Under the pieces are notes generated by a model. The model was not told where the DNA came from, searched no databases, and was given only the letters and a program-made list of their open reading frames with translations. Positions 36,603 through 45,979 of a stretch of DNA of 62,871 nt are shown piece by piece (position 1 is the first letter of the stretch; the number at the start of each line of letters is the position of its first letter). A program made the translations under genes and the position numbers. The stretch is from DATFJZ01 sp046482845 (GTDB taxonomy: Bacteria; Desulfobacterota; Desulfobacteria; Desulfobacterales; Desulfobacteraceae): contig JAWOEJ010000291.1 of the NCBI GenBank assembly GCA_046482845.1, forward strand, positions 1-62,871. The letters are read 5' to 3'.

Positions 36603-37562
36603 TTACGGGGCAGAGGACCTGTTTTCCAGGTCATTTTCTCTTTGTTCCTTTAATTTCTCTTCCCGTAAGATCCCGTCCCGCCGGAGATTGTGGATAAGCT
36701 TTTGTCTTTCACAATCCTTTTCATTTTCACAAATCTGCTTTAAATACAAAAGATTTTTCTGAATGGCCATGTCGTAAAGGTCTTTGTCTATCCCCCAGCG
36801 TTTTTTAAAATAAAAACGCATATTTGAAGCAATATTTTCATAATTGTCCTTTAAACGCCGGTTAACCACATTGTCATAAAACGCCCGGGTTTTGAACAAA
36901 AGCTGGGCTTCTGATTCATATACGGATATGCCGGCCTCTTCAAACTCCTGATACAGCAGGAACAATTTTTCAAGATAGGACCGCTCAGCCATCTGGGCCA
37001 GCAGGTCTGCAGACCCAACAATTTTCCCGAGAATTTCAACGTCCCTGGAAGAAAAGGGAATTTCCTTTGTATCCAGATTTAAATTGGTGGTTTTAATCAT
37101 ATGACTGCAATTTATAATTTTACCGGCAGAAACCCCTTTTTTTGATAAATATTCCTGCATAAATGCGGCACTTCTTTCCTCATGGCCCAGGGTGTGCTTT
37201 GCTCCGGTCCCCTCAAGATCATCCTGGGTCTGAATAAGACCTGAATCATGAAACAGAGCGGCCAGAAGTCCTGTCAGGATATTGTCATGATCAAACACAA
37301 ACCTGTTTTGCATGCAGCCGCAGATGAGACGTGCCGTGGTCAGGGCAACCATTATGGTGTGATCCAGATCATGGTACCGGGTGTTGGAGGCCCTGTATCC
37401 GGGGTAATCCCCGTTAAAAAGCCGGACAATATCCTGAAAGGCTGACGTAAAATCATCAACTATTTTGTCCGCACCAAGGAGGTGAATTATGTCAGAGATT
37501 TCTTTAAATCCGGATTCTAAATCCTGCTTATTGATCAAATCGCTGTATTTCTGATACCCCAT
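36603..37562 (-). CDS. HD-domain metal-dependent phosphohydrolase-like protein
   Basis: A 319-residue protein with the HD-domain ligands in YHDLDHTIMVALTTARL and LAALFHDSGL, then SHMIKTTNL and GSADLLAQM. It resembles the HD/PDEase superfamily; no GYP motif is present, so c-di-GMP activity is not indicated. The frame extends 11 codons further, but ATG 37562 follows AAGGGAG. It is 52 nt downstream of the GAF/HD-GYP gene and likely cotranscribed. The C-terminus is a charged helix. Confidence 0.75.
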   Translation of the reverse strand: MGYQKYSDLINKQDLESGFKEISDIIHLLGADKIVDDFTSAFQDIVRLFNGDYPGYRASNTRYHDLDHTIMVALTTARLICGCMQNRFVFDHDNILTGLLAALFHDSGLIQTQDDLEGTGAKHTLGHEERSAAFMQEYLSKKGVSAGKIINCSHMIKTTNLNLDTKEIPFSSRDVEILGKIVGSADLLAQMAERSYLEKLFLLYQEFEEAGISVYESEAQLLFKTRAFYDNVVNRRLKDNYENIASNMRFYFKKRWGIDKDLYDMAIQKNLLYLKQICENEKDCERQKLIHNLRRDGILREEKLKEQRENDLENRSSAP

Positions 37563-37614
37563 ACATGATTTCTCCCTTAAACAAAAAGGCTGCATCCCTT
37601 AAAAAAAGACCTGG

Positions 37615-38835
37615 TCAATTTTTGTATTTTTCCTGAATTGCCCTGATGACGGGTACAATTCTGAAAAAAACGCTTACAAGCTCAGGATCAAAATGTTTTC
37701 CTGATTCAGATTCAATAATGTCAAACACTCTTTCCTCGGACCAGGCAGTTTTATATGACCGTTTTGAAATCAGTGCATCGTAGACATCCGCCAGCGCAAC
37801 GATCCTGGCATAAAATGGAATATCTCTGCCCTTTAAGGGTTTCCCGGTTGTAATCTCCGGGCGTGTTAAATCAGAAAAGTTACCGGGATACCCGGTACCG
37901 TCCCATTTTTCATGGTGATGCAGGGCAATGTCACAGCTAACCTTATCAAAGGAAGAGGTATCATTGATAAACAGCTGGCCGCCGTATACGGTATGCAGTT
38001 TCATAACTTCAAATTCATCCCTGGTCAACCGGCCCGGTTTTTTCAGAATATGATCAGGAATCCCGATTTTTCCCACATCATGAAGCATTGCCGCCAGACG
38101 GATCTCATCCCTGCTTTTTCTCATCTCCTTGAAGTCCACATGGTTTTTAACAGCCCATTCCTGGAAAATTTCTGCTGAAAAAGCCCCCACTCTCTGAACA
38201 TGGGCCCCGGTTTCAGAGGGATCCCTGAGTTCTGCCATTTTTACCATCCTCAGAATCAATTCACGGTTCATTAAGCCGCGCTCAATGGCCACTGCGGCAT
38301 TATTGGAAAACAGGGGCAGGTAATCCTGAATCTCCGGTGAAAATCCCACAATATCCCCATCTGCATCCCTGGCATTGATCAGCTGCATCACCCCCACCAG
38401 ATTGTTCTGAAGGGTGGTTAAGGGCAGGGTCAGCATGGAAACGGTTTTATAGCCTGATTTTCTGTCATAATCCGGATTAAACGAGTAGGGGCGGTCTTCA
38501 GAAATGTCATAGGCATTATCAATAACAAGTTTTTCCCTGTTCAGGGCCACATATCCCACAATGGATGTTTCATCAATGGGCACTGAAAAATCAACATAAA
38601 TGGCCTCACGTCCCTGATCTTCCATGAAAAGGGTATCATTGTGAACATAACCAAACCGCAGCCTGTCTTTTTCAGCAATAAATATAGAGCCGGCATCAGC
38701 TGAAGAAAACCGTCTTGCCTTATAGAGGATCTGGTCAAGAATGGAATCAACATCTTTGAGGTGATTTATTTTTTCAATGGTTTCAAGCACAGTGCCTATG
38801 ATCTCGTTATTGAATGTATTTATTTTCTGAACCAT
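37615..38835 (-). CDS. GAF/HD-GYP protein (putative cyclic-di-GMP phosphodiesterase)
   Basis: A 406-residue cytoplasmic signalling protein: a GAF domain (about 15-190) followed by an HD-GYP domain (about 200-395) with HDVGKIGIPDHIL, KLHTVYGG, LHHHEKWDGTGYPGNF and ADVYDALISKRSYK. HD-GYP proteins hydrolyse cyclic di-GMP. The intact metal ligands suggest an active enzyme gated by a GAF ligand. AAGGATG precedes ATG 38835, and a heptamer repeat tract begins about 45 bp upstream. Confidence 0.92.
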   Translation of the reverse strand: MVQKINTFNNEIIGTVLETIEKINHLKDVDSILDQILYKARRFSSADAGSIFIAEKDRLRFGYVHNDTLFMEDQGREAIYVDFSVPIDETSIVGYVALNREKLVIDNAYDISEDRPYSFNPDYDRKSGYKTVSMLTLPLTTLQNNLVGVMQLINARDADGDIVGFSPEIQDYLPLFSNNAAVAIERGLMNRELILRMVKMAELRDPSETGAHVQRVGAFSAEIFQEWAVKNHVDFKEMRKSRDEIRLAAMLHDVGKIGIPDHILKKPGRLTRDEFEVMKLHTVYGGQLFINDTSSFDKVSCDIALHHHEKWDGTGYPGNFSDLTRPEITTGKPLKGRDIPFYARIVALADVYDALISKRSYKTAWSEERVFDIIESESGKHFDPELVSVFFRIVPVIRAIQEKYKN

Positions 38836-38879
38836 TTCTGTGCATCCTTAATTTTTTTTTATGAAAGCCATCAGTACTC

Positions 38880-38921
38880 AGCTAACAGCTAACAGCTAAC
38901 AGCTAACAGCTAACGGCTAAA
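38880..38921. repeat. Heptanucleotide repeat, 6 units
   Basis: Five AGCTAAC units and one GGCTAAA, preceded by ATGAAAGCCATCAGTACTC as at the 386 tract. It directly abuts the half element at 38922. It lies upstream of the HD-GYP gene start. Confidence 0.92.
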
Positions 38922-38980
38922 ACTCGGTTATCAAGTTTTTATGGAAGGACCGAGCGCCGCCCCCAGCGGTTGCCTGTCAG
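38922..38980. mobile_element. Half copy of family 1 miniature element
   Basis: Starts ACTCGGTTATCAAG, then TTTTTATGGAAGGACCGAG and CCCCCAGCGGTTGCCTGTCA, identical over long stretches to the left arm of the 683 element, then stops. No right arm or right end is present. Confidence 0.85.
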
Positions 38981-39029
38981 AGATACACGCCCTTCCTGTG
39001 CCCCAAAGATGCATTCAGCGCAGTTCCTT

Positions 39030-39854
39030 TTATAACCTTGATGCCATGTAATCCACCCCGTTTTTAAAAATCTGCCTTCCGCTGGTGACATAGGATTCCA
39101 TAGGAATTCCCTGTTTTTTCAGACTGTCTTTATGCCTGATCCAGTCCGGATGGTTGGTAAAATCAGTAAAGGCCTCAGGATGGGGCATAAGGCCGAAAAC
39201 TCTTCCGCTGGGATCGCAGATACCGGCAATATCATCAATGGAGCCGTTGGGATTTAAAGGAAATCTTCCTGAAGCAGGCCTGCCCGTTTCATCAGCATAC
39301 CTTAATACAATCTGCCTGTTTAAGGCGAGTTGTTCCATAATATCAGGGCCTGCAACAAATTTTCCCTCACCATGGCGCACCGGCAGATCCAGACGATCAA
39401 GTCCTTTTGTAAACACGCAGGGACTTTGTGCATCTGTTTTAAGATTCACCCACTGGTCTCTGAAATTTCCGCAGTCATTCCAGGTCAGAGCCACTGTCCG
39501 TTCCTGGTACCTGCCCTCAAGTCCAGGAAGCAGCCCGAGATTAACCAGGGTCTGAAACCCGTTGCATATACCAATGACCAGATTGCCCCTGTCAATAAAG
39601 GAAAGAAGCCTTTGTCCCATGTGATTTTTCAATTTCAGCGCCTGAAGCACCCCGGCCCCGTGGTCATCTCCCCAGCTGAACCCCCCGCCAAAGGCAAGAA
39701 TGTGAAAGTCTTCAAGCTTTTTTTCCCCGCGGATCAGGGCGTTGATATGCACCCTTTCAGCAGATGCCCCGGCAAGTTCAAAGGCATGGGCGGTTTCCAT
39801 GTCACAGTTTAATCCAAATCCCGTCAGTACAAGGGCTTTAACTCTTTTTTTCAT
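39030..39854 (-). CDS. purQ: FGAM synthase glutaminase subunit
   Basis: Class I glutamine amidotransferase supplying ammonia to PurL in the fourth step of purine synthesis. The 274-residue form has the nucleophile region VIGICNGFQTLVNLG, RHGEGKF and the catalytic His-Glu in GLMPHPEAF. It is longer than the 225-residue Bacillus PurQ. Its ATG overlaps the purL stop by 4 bp (ATGA), so the pair is translationally coupled. Confidence 0.95.
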   Translation of the reverse strand: MKKRVKALVLTGFGLNCDMETAHAFELAGASAERVHINALIRGEKKLEDFHILAFGGGFSWGDDHGAGVLQALKLKNHMGQRLLSFIDRGNLVIGICNGFQTLVNLGLLPGLEGRYQERTVALTWNDCGNFRDQWVNLKTDAQSPCVFTKGLDRLDLPVRHGEGKFVAGPDIMEQLALNRQIVLRYADETGRPASGRFPLNPNGSIDDIAGICDPSGRVFGLMPHPEAFTDFTNHPDWIRHKDSLKKQGIPMESYVTSGRQIFKNGVDYMASRL

Positions 39855-42800
39855 ACCATATCCCCCAAAGGCTTTGAAAAAGCGCTTTCAAGCGTTTCAA
39901 TGGGAATATCTGCCAGCTCTTCCCTGTTAAGCCCTTTAATCTTCATATTTGCATGTTCATCCGTGAGTTTTCCTGCCCGGGAACAGGGCACCCCCTTGAA
40001 TAATTTCTCAAACAATGCCTGGTTTTCCGGTATAATACTGACAATAAACCGTCCGGCAGATTCAGAAAACAAAATCCCGGCATTGTCCAGCGGCCCCCGG
40101 CTGTCATCTGCCGGCACTTTGGACAGATCCATTTCCAGCCCAAGGCCGCCTGCCATGGCAGTCAGTGCAAGATGAACACCAAGACCGCCTCTGGCCACAG
40201 CATGGGCTGACGCCACGATTTCCATATCAATGGCCTTTTCAAGGATTTTATACATCACCTTAAATGAATTAAAACCAACTTCTGGGACATTCAGGCCGGT
40301 TTTTCCAAGAAGGTCATAGTATTCAGACCCGCCCAGCTCATTTCCGGTAAGCCCCAGGATATAGACAAGATCTCTGGAATGCACAGGTGCCATGGAAATG
40401 CATTTTGCCACATCATCAATCACTGAGGTGGCGGAAAACTGAACCGTTTCCAGAGCCGAAATTTTAATGGATTCACCGTATTTCCCTGGCAGGTGGCCGT
40501 CGACGTACATGGAGTCCTTGCCGGAAAGAAGGGGAATCTCATAGGCCAGACAGGCCGCCTTCAATGCCCTGCACGCCCTTACCAGCTGGGCTGCCTTGAA
40601 TTTGCCGTCGGGATTTTTCACCCTGTCAAATTGTATGTCAGGCCAGCAGAAATTATCCACACCGCCGATAGTATCCAGACGTCCCCCCACTGATAGAATG
40701 CGGCGGACTGCTTCATCTATGGTGCATGTCATCATGTGAAAGGCATCGATCTTTGAATACCAGGGCAGAAGCGCCTGGGAAAAGGCCAGACCCTTCCGGG
40801 AATCAAGCACCGGCCGTATTACCGAGGCATTGGATGGAATATTTCTGTGTACACCCACAAGGGGCTTGATCACGCTACCCCCCTGAACCTCGTGATCGTA
40901 TTGTCTTATAATCCATTCCTTTGAACAGATATTGGGCCGGGAGAGCATGTCACATAAAAGCCCATGAAAATCTCTAACAGGCCCCAGAACCGGTTCAGTC
41001 AATCCCCTGAGCTCAGGGGACAGCCAGGTGGCATCAAACTCCCAGTCTGGAAAGCCCTTGTCCATGAGATCCATATCCACACAGGCACAGATCTGTTTGT
41101 TGTACATAATGCAGAGCTTGCCCGTATCTGTATATTTTCCAATGACCGTGCTTTCAACCTCGTGCTTTTCTGAAAGAGCCATGAACCGGTCAATATCCTC
41201 GGGTTTCACAGACAACGTCATTCTCTCCTGGGACTCGGATATCCATATTTCCCACATGTCAAGGCCTTCATACTTTAAAGGCACCCTGTCCAGCCACACC
41301 TCGCACCCGTTACTTATCAGAGCGGATTCGCCCACGGAAGAGGAAAGCCCTCCCCCGCCGTTATCTGTAATAAACTGATAAAGCCCTTCATCCCTTGCCT
41401 CAAGGAGAAAATCATGCATTTTTTTCTGGGTATAGGGGTCACCGATCTGAACATGACCGGCAGGGGTATGAGCCGAATAACTCTCTGAAGAGGCAGTAAC
41501 CCCGTGAATGCCGTCCTTTCCTACCCTGCCGCCGCTCATCACAATGAATTCCCCGGGAGACGCTTCTTTTTTATGGCTTAAATCTCCCTTGATTTTGGAT
41601 GGCATAATTCCCAGCGCCGTAACAAACACCAGACTCTTGCCCATGTATCCGGGATGAAAAAGGGTCTGACCAAATGTGGTGGGTACGCCGCTTTTATTAC
41701 CGCCGTCCCGGACCCCCTCAACCACACCGTCAAGAAGCCTTCGGGGATGCAGGGGCGGCTTTAACGGACCTTTATAATTAATATCTCCCACACAGAAGCC
41801 AAAACTGCCCATGATAAGCCGTGAGCCCAGGCCTGTTCCCATGGGGTCTCGATACACGCCCACAATGCCGGTAATGGCACCGCCGTAGGCCTCCATATTG
41901 GAAGGGGAATTATGGGTCTCCCCTGTAATTACATAATTATAGGCTTCATCAAATCTGCCGATTCCAGCATTGTCCCAGAGCACAGAAACCACCCAGGGTT
42001 TTTTTTCCTTAAGGGCAAGGGTGGGTTCCTGTATAAAGGTTTTAAACAGGCTGTTTTCAACGGATCTTTCCTGGGCTGCCACATCATGATACCTGAAAAT
42101 TCCCCTGAATGTATTATGGTTGCAATGGTCGCTTCTGGCCTGGGATATATACTCCAGTTCCACATCTGTTGGATCACACAGGCCAACCTTTTTTCTATCG
42201 GCCAGAACGTTTCTGTCCAGAAAATACGCCCGTATCACCGGTATATCACTGGGATTCAGGGCAAGATTTCTCTGGTCACTGATCTGTTTCAATTCTTCAT
42301 TGGAGGCAATACTGATGGTCTTAAACTCAGGGTCATGGTTGATCACCACCCGGGCTGCTGTGGACCCGGCCCCGGTTTGCCTGTCCCAGTCCTCTTTTGA
42401 CATCACCCGCCACTGCTGGATAATTGGGTTGGACAAAAGCTCGGTTGCCAGTTTTTCAATATCCGGCTGGTTTAGATGGGCCCCTTTTATGCAGTACCGC
42501 TTTGAGGTATACACCCCCTCCTCTGCTTTGAATTTGCGGCCCAGAAGATCTTCAATGGCTTCTACGGCAGTGCTGGCTGGATTGTCTTTGACCCCGGGAC
42601 GCAGCCCAATCCACAGGCACCAGTCAAAATCAATGTCAAGGGGAGTCAGGGAAGATATATGAATCACCGGATTGGTCAGAATTTCATCTTTTATACGTTC
42701 CAGGTCGTGTAACTCAAAATCAGCTTCAATGGTTACAAGGTTTACACTGCGTACATCTGAAGTCTTAATATTAAAATATTCAAACGCCTTTTTTCTAAGG

Positions 42801-42859
42801 CTTTCTGCTTCTGCATCAACCAGTTCAGGCTGTAATGCCACCTCTATGCAGGAGATCAT
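39851..42859 (-). CDS. purL: FGAM synthase large subunit with fused PurS-like N-terminus
   Basis: ATP-dependent amidation of FGAR to FGAM. The 1002-residue protein has a PurS-like N-terminal part (about 1-160). The PurL catalytic halves follow: SQARSDHCNHNTFRG, TGETHNSPSNMEAYGGAITG, DNGGGGLSSSVGESA, LLSGKDSMYVDG and HAVARGGLGVHLALTAM. It sits between the 740-residue Bacillus form and the 1300-residue enteric form that also includes PurQ. The glutaminase is separate (purQ). GGGGGGTAAC precedes ATG 42859, one base after the rseP stop. Confidence 0.95.
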   Translation of the reverse strand: MISCIEVALQPELVDAEAESLRKKAFEYFNIKTSDVRSVNLVTIEADFELHDLERIKDEILTNPVIHISSLTPLDIDFDWCLWIGLRPGVKDNPASTAVEAIEDLLGRKFKAEEGVYTSKRYCIKGAHLNQPDIEKLATELLSNPIIQQWRVMSKEDWDRQTGAGSTAARVVINHDPEFKTISIASNEELKQISDQRNLALNPSDIPVIRAYFLDRNVLADRKKVGLCDPTDVELEYISQARSDHCNHNTFRGIFRYHDVAAQERSVENSLFKTFIQEPTLALKEKKPWVVSVLWDNAGIGRFDEAYNYVITGETHNSPSNMEAYGGAITGIVGVYRDPMGTGLGSRLIMGSFGFCVGDINYKGPLKPPLHPRRLLDGVVEGVRDGGNKSGVPTTFGQTLFHPGYMGKSLVFVTALGIMPSKIKGDLSHKKEASPGEFIVMSGGRVGKDGIHGVTASSESYSAHTPAGHVQIGDPYTQKKMHDFLLEARDEGLYQFITDNGGGGLSSSVGESALISNGCEVWLDRVPLKYEGLDMWEIWISESQERMTLSVKPEDIDRFMALSEKHEVESTVIGKYTDTGKLCIMYNKQICACVDMDLMDKGFPDWEFDATWLSPELRGLTEPVLGPVRDFHGLLCDMLSRPNICSKEWIIRQYDHEVQGGSVIKPLVGVHRNIPSNASVIRPVLDSRKGLAFSQALLPWYSKIDAFHMMTCTIDEAVRRILSVGGRLDTIGGVDNFCWPDIQFDRVKNPDGKFKAAQLVRACRALKAACLAYEIPLLSGKDSMYVDGHLPGKYGESIKISALETVQFSATSVIDDVAKCISMAPVHSRDLVYILGLTGNELGGSEYYDLLGKTGLNVPEVGFNSFKVMYKILEKAIDMEIVASAHAVARGGLGVHLALTAMAGGLGLEMDLSKVPADDSRGPLDNAGILFSESAGRFIVSIIPENQALFEKLFKGVPCSRAGKLTDEHANMKIKGLNREELADIPIETLESAFSKPLGDMV

Positions 42860-42860
42860 G

Positions 42861-43931
42861 TTACCCCCCTTTAACTATCCTGATAATGTCATTATAAAAA
42901 ACAAAGACCATCAGGGCAACAAGGAGTGCCATGCCGAACTGATTGGCCTTTTCCCGGAATTTGCGGCTGGCGGCCCGGCCCCGGACAGCTTCTATGGTGA
43001 AAAAAAGCAGATGCCCCCCGTCCAGAACAGGAACAGGAAAAAGGTTGATGATGCCAAGGTTGATACTTAACATGGCAATAAAAAAGGCAAAATTCGCCAT
43101 CCCTGCCTCTGCCTGCTCCCCTGCCATCTGGGCAATCATGATGGGACCGCCCATGTTTTCAGATGAGACTGCACCGCTGATCATTTTTACAACGGATAAT
43201 ATGGTCAGCTCAACAATCTCCCATGTTTTTCTGCACCCTTCATACAGCGCCTGAAACGGATTCAGGGGTTTTTGAACCATGTCACCAGATGCTGAAATAC
43301 CGATCATATACCTGTCAATGGTTTCACCGAAAATATTTTTAACCGCTCTGGCCTCGGGCAGCAGTTCAACCCCAAAGGACTCATAATTGCGGGAAATAAG
43401 GATTTCCACAGGTTCCCCTGTGCCGCTGCTGATAATGTTCACCATATCATCCCAGGAATCAACCGAAACATTGTTTATCGCCTTGATTTCGTCTCCTTCC
43501 TGAATACCGGCCTTCATGGCAGGAGAATTTTCTCCCACACTGCCCACCACAGGTTTAATGATGTACAGACCTGAAATCTGGAAGATCACATAAAAAATAA
43601 GAATGGCCAGCAGAAAATTAAACAAAGGACCCGCCGCAACAATAAGCATTTTCTGGTATAATTTTTTATGATCAAAGGATATTTCTTTGTCTGATTCCCT
43701 TACCGGAACCCCGGGGTCCTCTCCGACCATTTTCACATATCCGCCCAGAGGAATAAGGGAAAGACAATACTCGGTAATCCCTTTTCTGAATCTGTAAATT
43801 TTCGGACCAAACCCCAGGGAAAAGGTTTCAACGCCCACTTTGAAAAAACGGGCGGCCAGAAAATGTCCCAGCTCATGAAAAAAGATCAGAACACCTAAAA
43901 CAACGATAAATGCTAAAATTGAATGCCCCAT
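42861..43931 (-). CDS. rseP: Site-2 zinc metalloprotease RseP
   Basis: Inner-membrane intramembrane protease. The 356-residue protein has FFHELGHFLAARFF (HExxH at about 19-23) in the first membrane helix, one PDZ domain (about 120-200, KAGIQEGDEIKAINN), and the third-helix motif NLFPVPVLDGGHLLFF. E. coli RseP has two PDZ domains; one is common in other groups. It may cleave anti-sigma factors or signal-peptide remnants. It follows dxr in the usual dxr-rseP order. Confidence 0.96.
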   Translation of the reverse strand: MGHSILAFIVVLGVLIFFHELGHFLAARFFKVGVETFSLGFGPKIYRFRKGITEYCLSLIPLGGYVKMVGEDPGVPVRESDKEISFDHKKLYQKMLIVAAGPLFNFLLAILIFYVIFQISGLYIIKPVVGSVGENSPAMKAGIQEGDEIKAINNVSVDSWDDMVNIISSGTGEPVEILISRNYESFGVELLPEARAVKNIFGETIDRYMIGISASGDMVQKPLNPFQALYEGCRKTWEIVELTILSVVKMISGAVSSENMGGPIMIAQMAGEQAEAGMANFAFFIAMLSINLGIINLFPVPVLDGGHLLFFTIEAVRGRAASRKFREKANQFGMALLVALMVFVFYNDIIRIVKGG

Positions 43932-44006
43932 TGTACCACCTTAAGGGTTGATATGTGAATGCTTCTGGATAGTAAACAAATTGCTCTGATATTGAAATAT
44001 TAAGAA

Positions 44007-45179
44007 TTAATTTAAATGTTTGATTTCCAGCTCAGCCCTCTGCCTGGCCCAGGCATCTGCTGCCAGAATATCTGAAATATCCGGAACAAAAATACAATCA
44101 TGAACCGCCATACAATGCTCGACAACCCGGAAAATACCGGGAAAATCCAGCCTGTATTCAAGGAAGGCGTTTACAGCGACTTCATTTGCCGCATTCATGA
44201 CCGCAGGCAGGGTACCGCCACAGGCACAGGCATCATAGGCAAAACCAAGGGAAGGGAATTTTTTTAAATCCGGCTTTTCAAAACTCAGATTCCTGATGGC
44301 TGCGAAATCAGGGTATTCAATTCCCAGTCTGATCCGGTCCGGCCAGGTAAACGCATAGGAAATAGCGCCTTTCATATCAGGAATCCCCATCTGGGCCATT
44401 ATGGCTCCGTCTCTGAATCCCACCATGGAGTGCACAATGCTCTGGGGGTGGACAAGCACCTCTATGTCTTCTGCTGGAACACCAAACAGGTGAACTGCTT
44501 CGATGATTTCAAGCCCCTTGTTCATAAGGGTTGCCGAATCTATGGTGATTTTGCTGCCCATGGTCCAGGTGGGATGATTCAAGGCATGTTCCGGCTGAAC
44601 TGCGTTAAATCTGTCCTCAGGAAAATTCCTGAAGGGACCGCCTGATGCGGTCAAAAAAATCTTTTTAAATGCTTTGTGCGGGCTGGCTTCAAGACATTGA
44701 AAAATGGCGCTGTGCTCGCTGTCCACAGGAAGAATTCTGACCTTTTTTTCTGCAGCCCTTTCCATCACCAGGCGCCCGGCCATCACCAGGGTTTCCTTGT
44801 TGGCCAGGGCGATCCTCTTGCCTGCATCAATGGCGGCAAGGGCAGGCTTCAGTCCGGCAGCCCCCACCATTGCAAGAAGGACAATATCAGCCGGTTCATG
44901 GGAGGCTGCCCGCTGATATCCGGATTCTCCGAAAATCACAGCGGTTTTACGGCTGTCTATCCCCTGGCCGGCCATCATGGATGTCAACCGCTTCGCATGG
45001 TGTTCATCCCTGACAACGGCAATGTCAGGGGTAAAGATCCTGATTTGCTCAAGGAGAAGATCAAGGCTCGTGGCAGCAGCCAGGGCCACCACATCAAACA
45101 GATCAGGGTGCATGGCTGCCACTTCAAGTGCGTTTTTTCCTATTGAGCCTGTGGACCCAAGTATTGACAGACGTTTCAT
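44007..45179 (-). CDS. dxr: 1-deoxy-D-xylulose 5-phosphate reductoisomerase
   Basis: Second step of the MEP pathway, NADPH-dependent. The 390-residue protein begins MKRLSILGSTGSIGKNALEV and has ANKETLVMAG, ILPVDSEHSAIFQCL, TASGGPFRNFP and a metal/substrate block NHPTWTMGSKITIDSATLMN. Its start overlaps the cdsA stop by 4 bp. Together with ispD (23534) and uppS it supports isoprenoid lipid carrier synthesis. Confidence 0.97.
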   Translation of the reverse strand: MKRLSILGSTGSIGKNALEVAAMHPDLFDVVALAAATSLDLLLEQIRIFTPDIAVVRDEHHAKRLTSMMAGQGIDSRKTAVIFGESGYQRAASHEPADIVLLAMVGAAGLKPALAAIDAGKRIALANKETLVMAGRLVMERAAEKKVRILPVDSEHSAIFQCLEASPHKAFKKIFLTASGGPFRNFPEDRFNAVQPEHALNHPTWTMGSKITIDSATLMNKGLEIIEAVHLFGVPAEDIEVLVHPQSIVHSMVGFRDGAIMAQMGIPDMKGAISYAFTWPDRIRLGIEYPDFAAIRNLSFEKPDLKKFPSLGFAYDACACGGTLPAVMNAANEVAVNAFLEYRLDFPGIFRVVEHCMAVHDCIFVPDISDILAADAWARQRAELEIKHLN

Positions 45180-45979
45180 AGAATAAACACCTTGAATCCA
45201 TAGGCAATCGGAACAGCAAACAGCAGCCCGTCCAGCCTGTCCAGAAGGCCGCCGTGACCGGGCAGAATTTTTCCGGAATCCTTTATACTGCAGGACCGTT
45301 TCATTGCCGATTCAAAAAGATCCCCTGTCTGGCCTGCTGCGGCTGCAGTTAAAGCAAAAACAGCTGCCGTGAAAAATGATATGTCCGGTAAAAACAAAAG
45401 ACTGAAAATAACGCCTGAAACCACAGCAGCCCCAAGACCGCCCAGGGCGCCTTCCACGGTTTTTTTGGGACTGACCCGGGGCGCCAGAAAATGTCTGCCG
45501 AAATTTCTGCCGACATAAAAGGCGCCGGTATCGCTGACCCCAATGATAATCCAGAGCCATAAGACAAAGAGCGCGCCGTTTTCAGAGTTCCTCAACAATA
45601 CCAGCAGGGCCAGAACCAGGGGGATGTAAACCAGGGCCTGCACCTGTCTGGCCGATGCATCTATGGTGCATTTATCCCCGGAAAAATCAGCAAGCACCAG
45701 AACAGAAAGGAAAAGCGTATTACAGGCCAGCAGGACCAGGAGAAGGTCAGGATACCCATAATGGGCCCCGGCCACCAAGGCAAGGGAGGTTATCTGGGCT
45801 GATATTTTAATTTTCAGGGGAATCTGATCTGAAACAGAAACAATTGAAAAGTATTCCAGAAGACATAATGCCGCTGCTGCTGCCATGAAGAGGGTAAAGA
45901 GGAGCTGTGATCCTTTTAAAACGATCAGAAAAAGAAAAACAATTAAAACCAGAGCGGTTATCCATCGTTTGATGAGCAT
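45176..45979 (-). CDS. cdsA: Phosphatidate cytidylyltransferase
   Basis: Makes CDP-diacylglycerol for phospholipid synthesis; integral membrane. The 267-residue protein has about eight hydrophobic segments and the C-terminal signature KDSGKILPGHGGLLDRLDG with its conserved acidic residues. It overlaps both uppS (22 bp) and dxr (4 bp). Confidence 0.95.
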   Translation of the reverse strand: MLIKRWITALVLIVFLFLIVLKGSQLLFTLFMAAAAALCLLEYFSIVSVSDQIPLKIKISAQITSLALVAGAHYGYPDLLLVLLACNTLFLSVLVLADFSGDKCTIDASARQVQALVYIPLVLALLVLLRNSENGALFVLWLWIIIGVSDTGAFYVGRNFGRHFLAPRVSPKKTVEGALGGLGAAVVSGVIFSLLFLPDISFFTAAVFALTAAAAGQTGDLFESAMKRSCSIKDSGKILPGHGGLLDRLDGLLFAVPIAYGFKVFIL

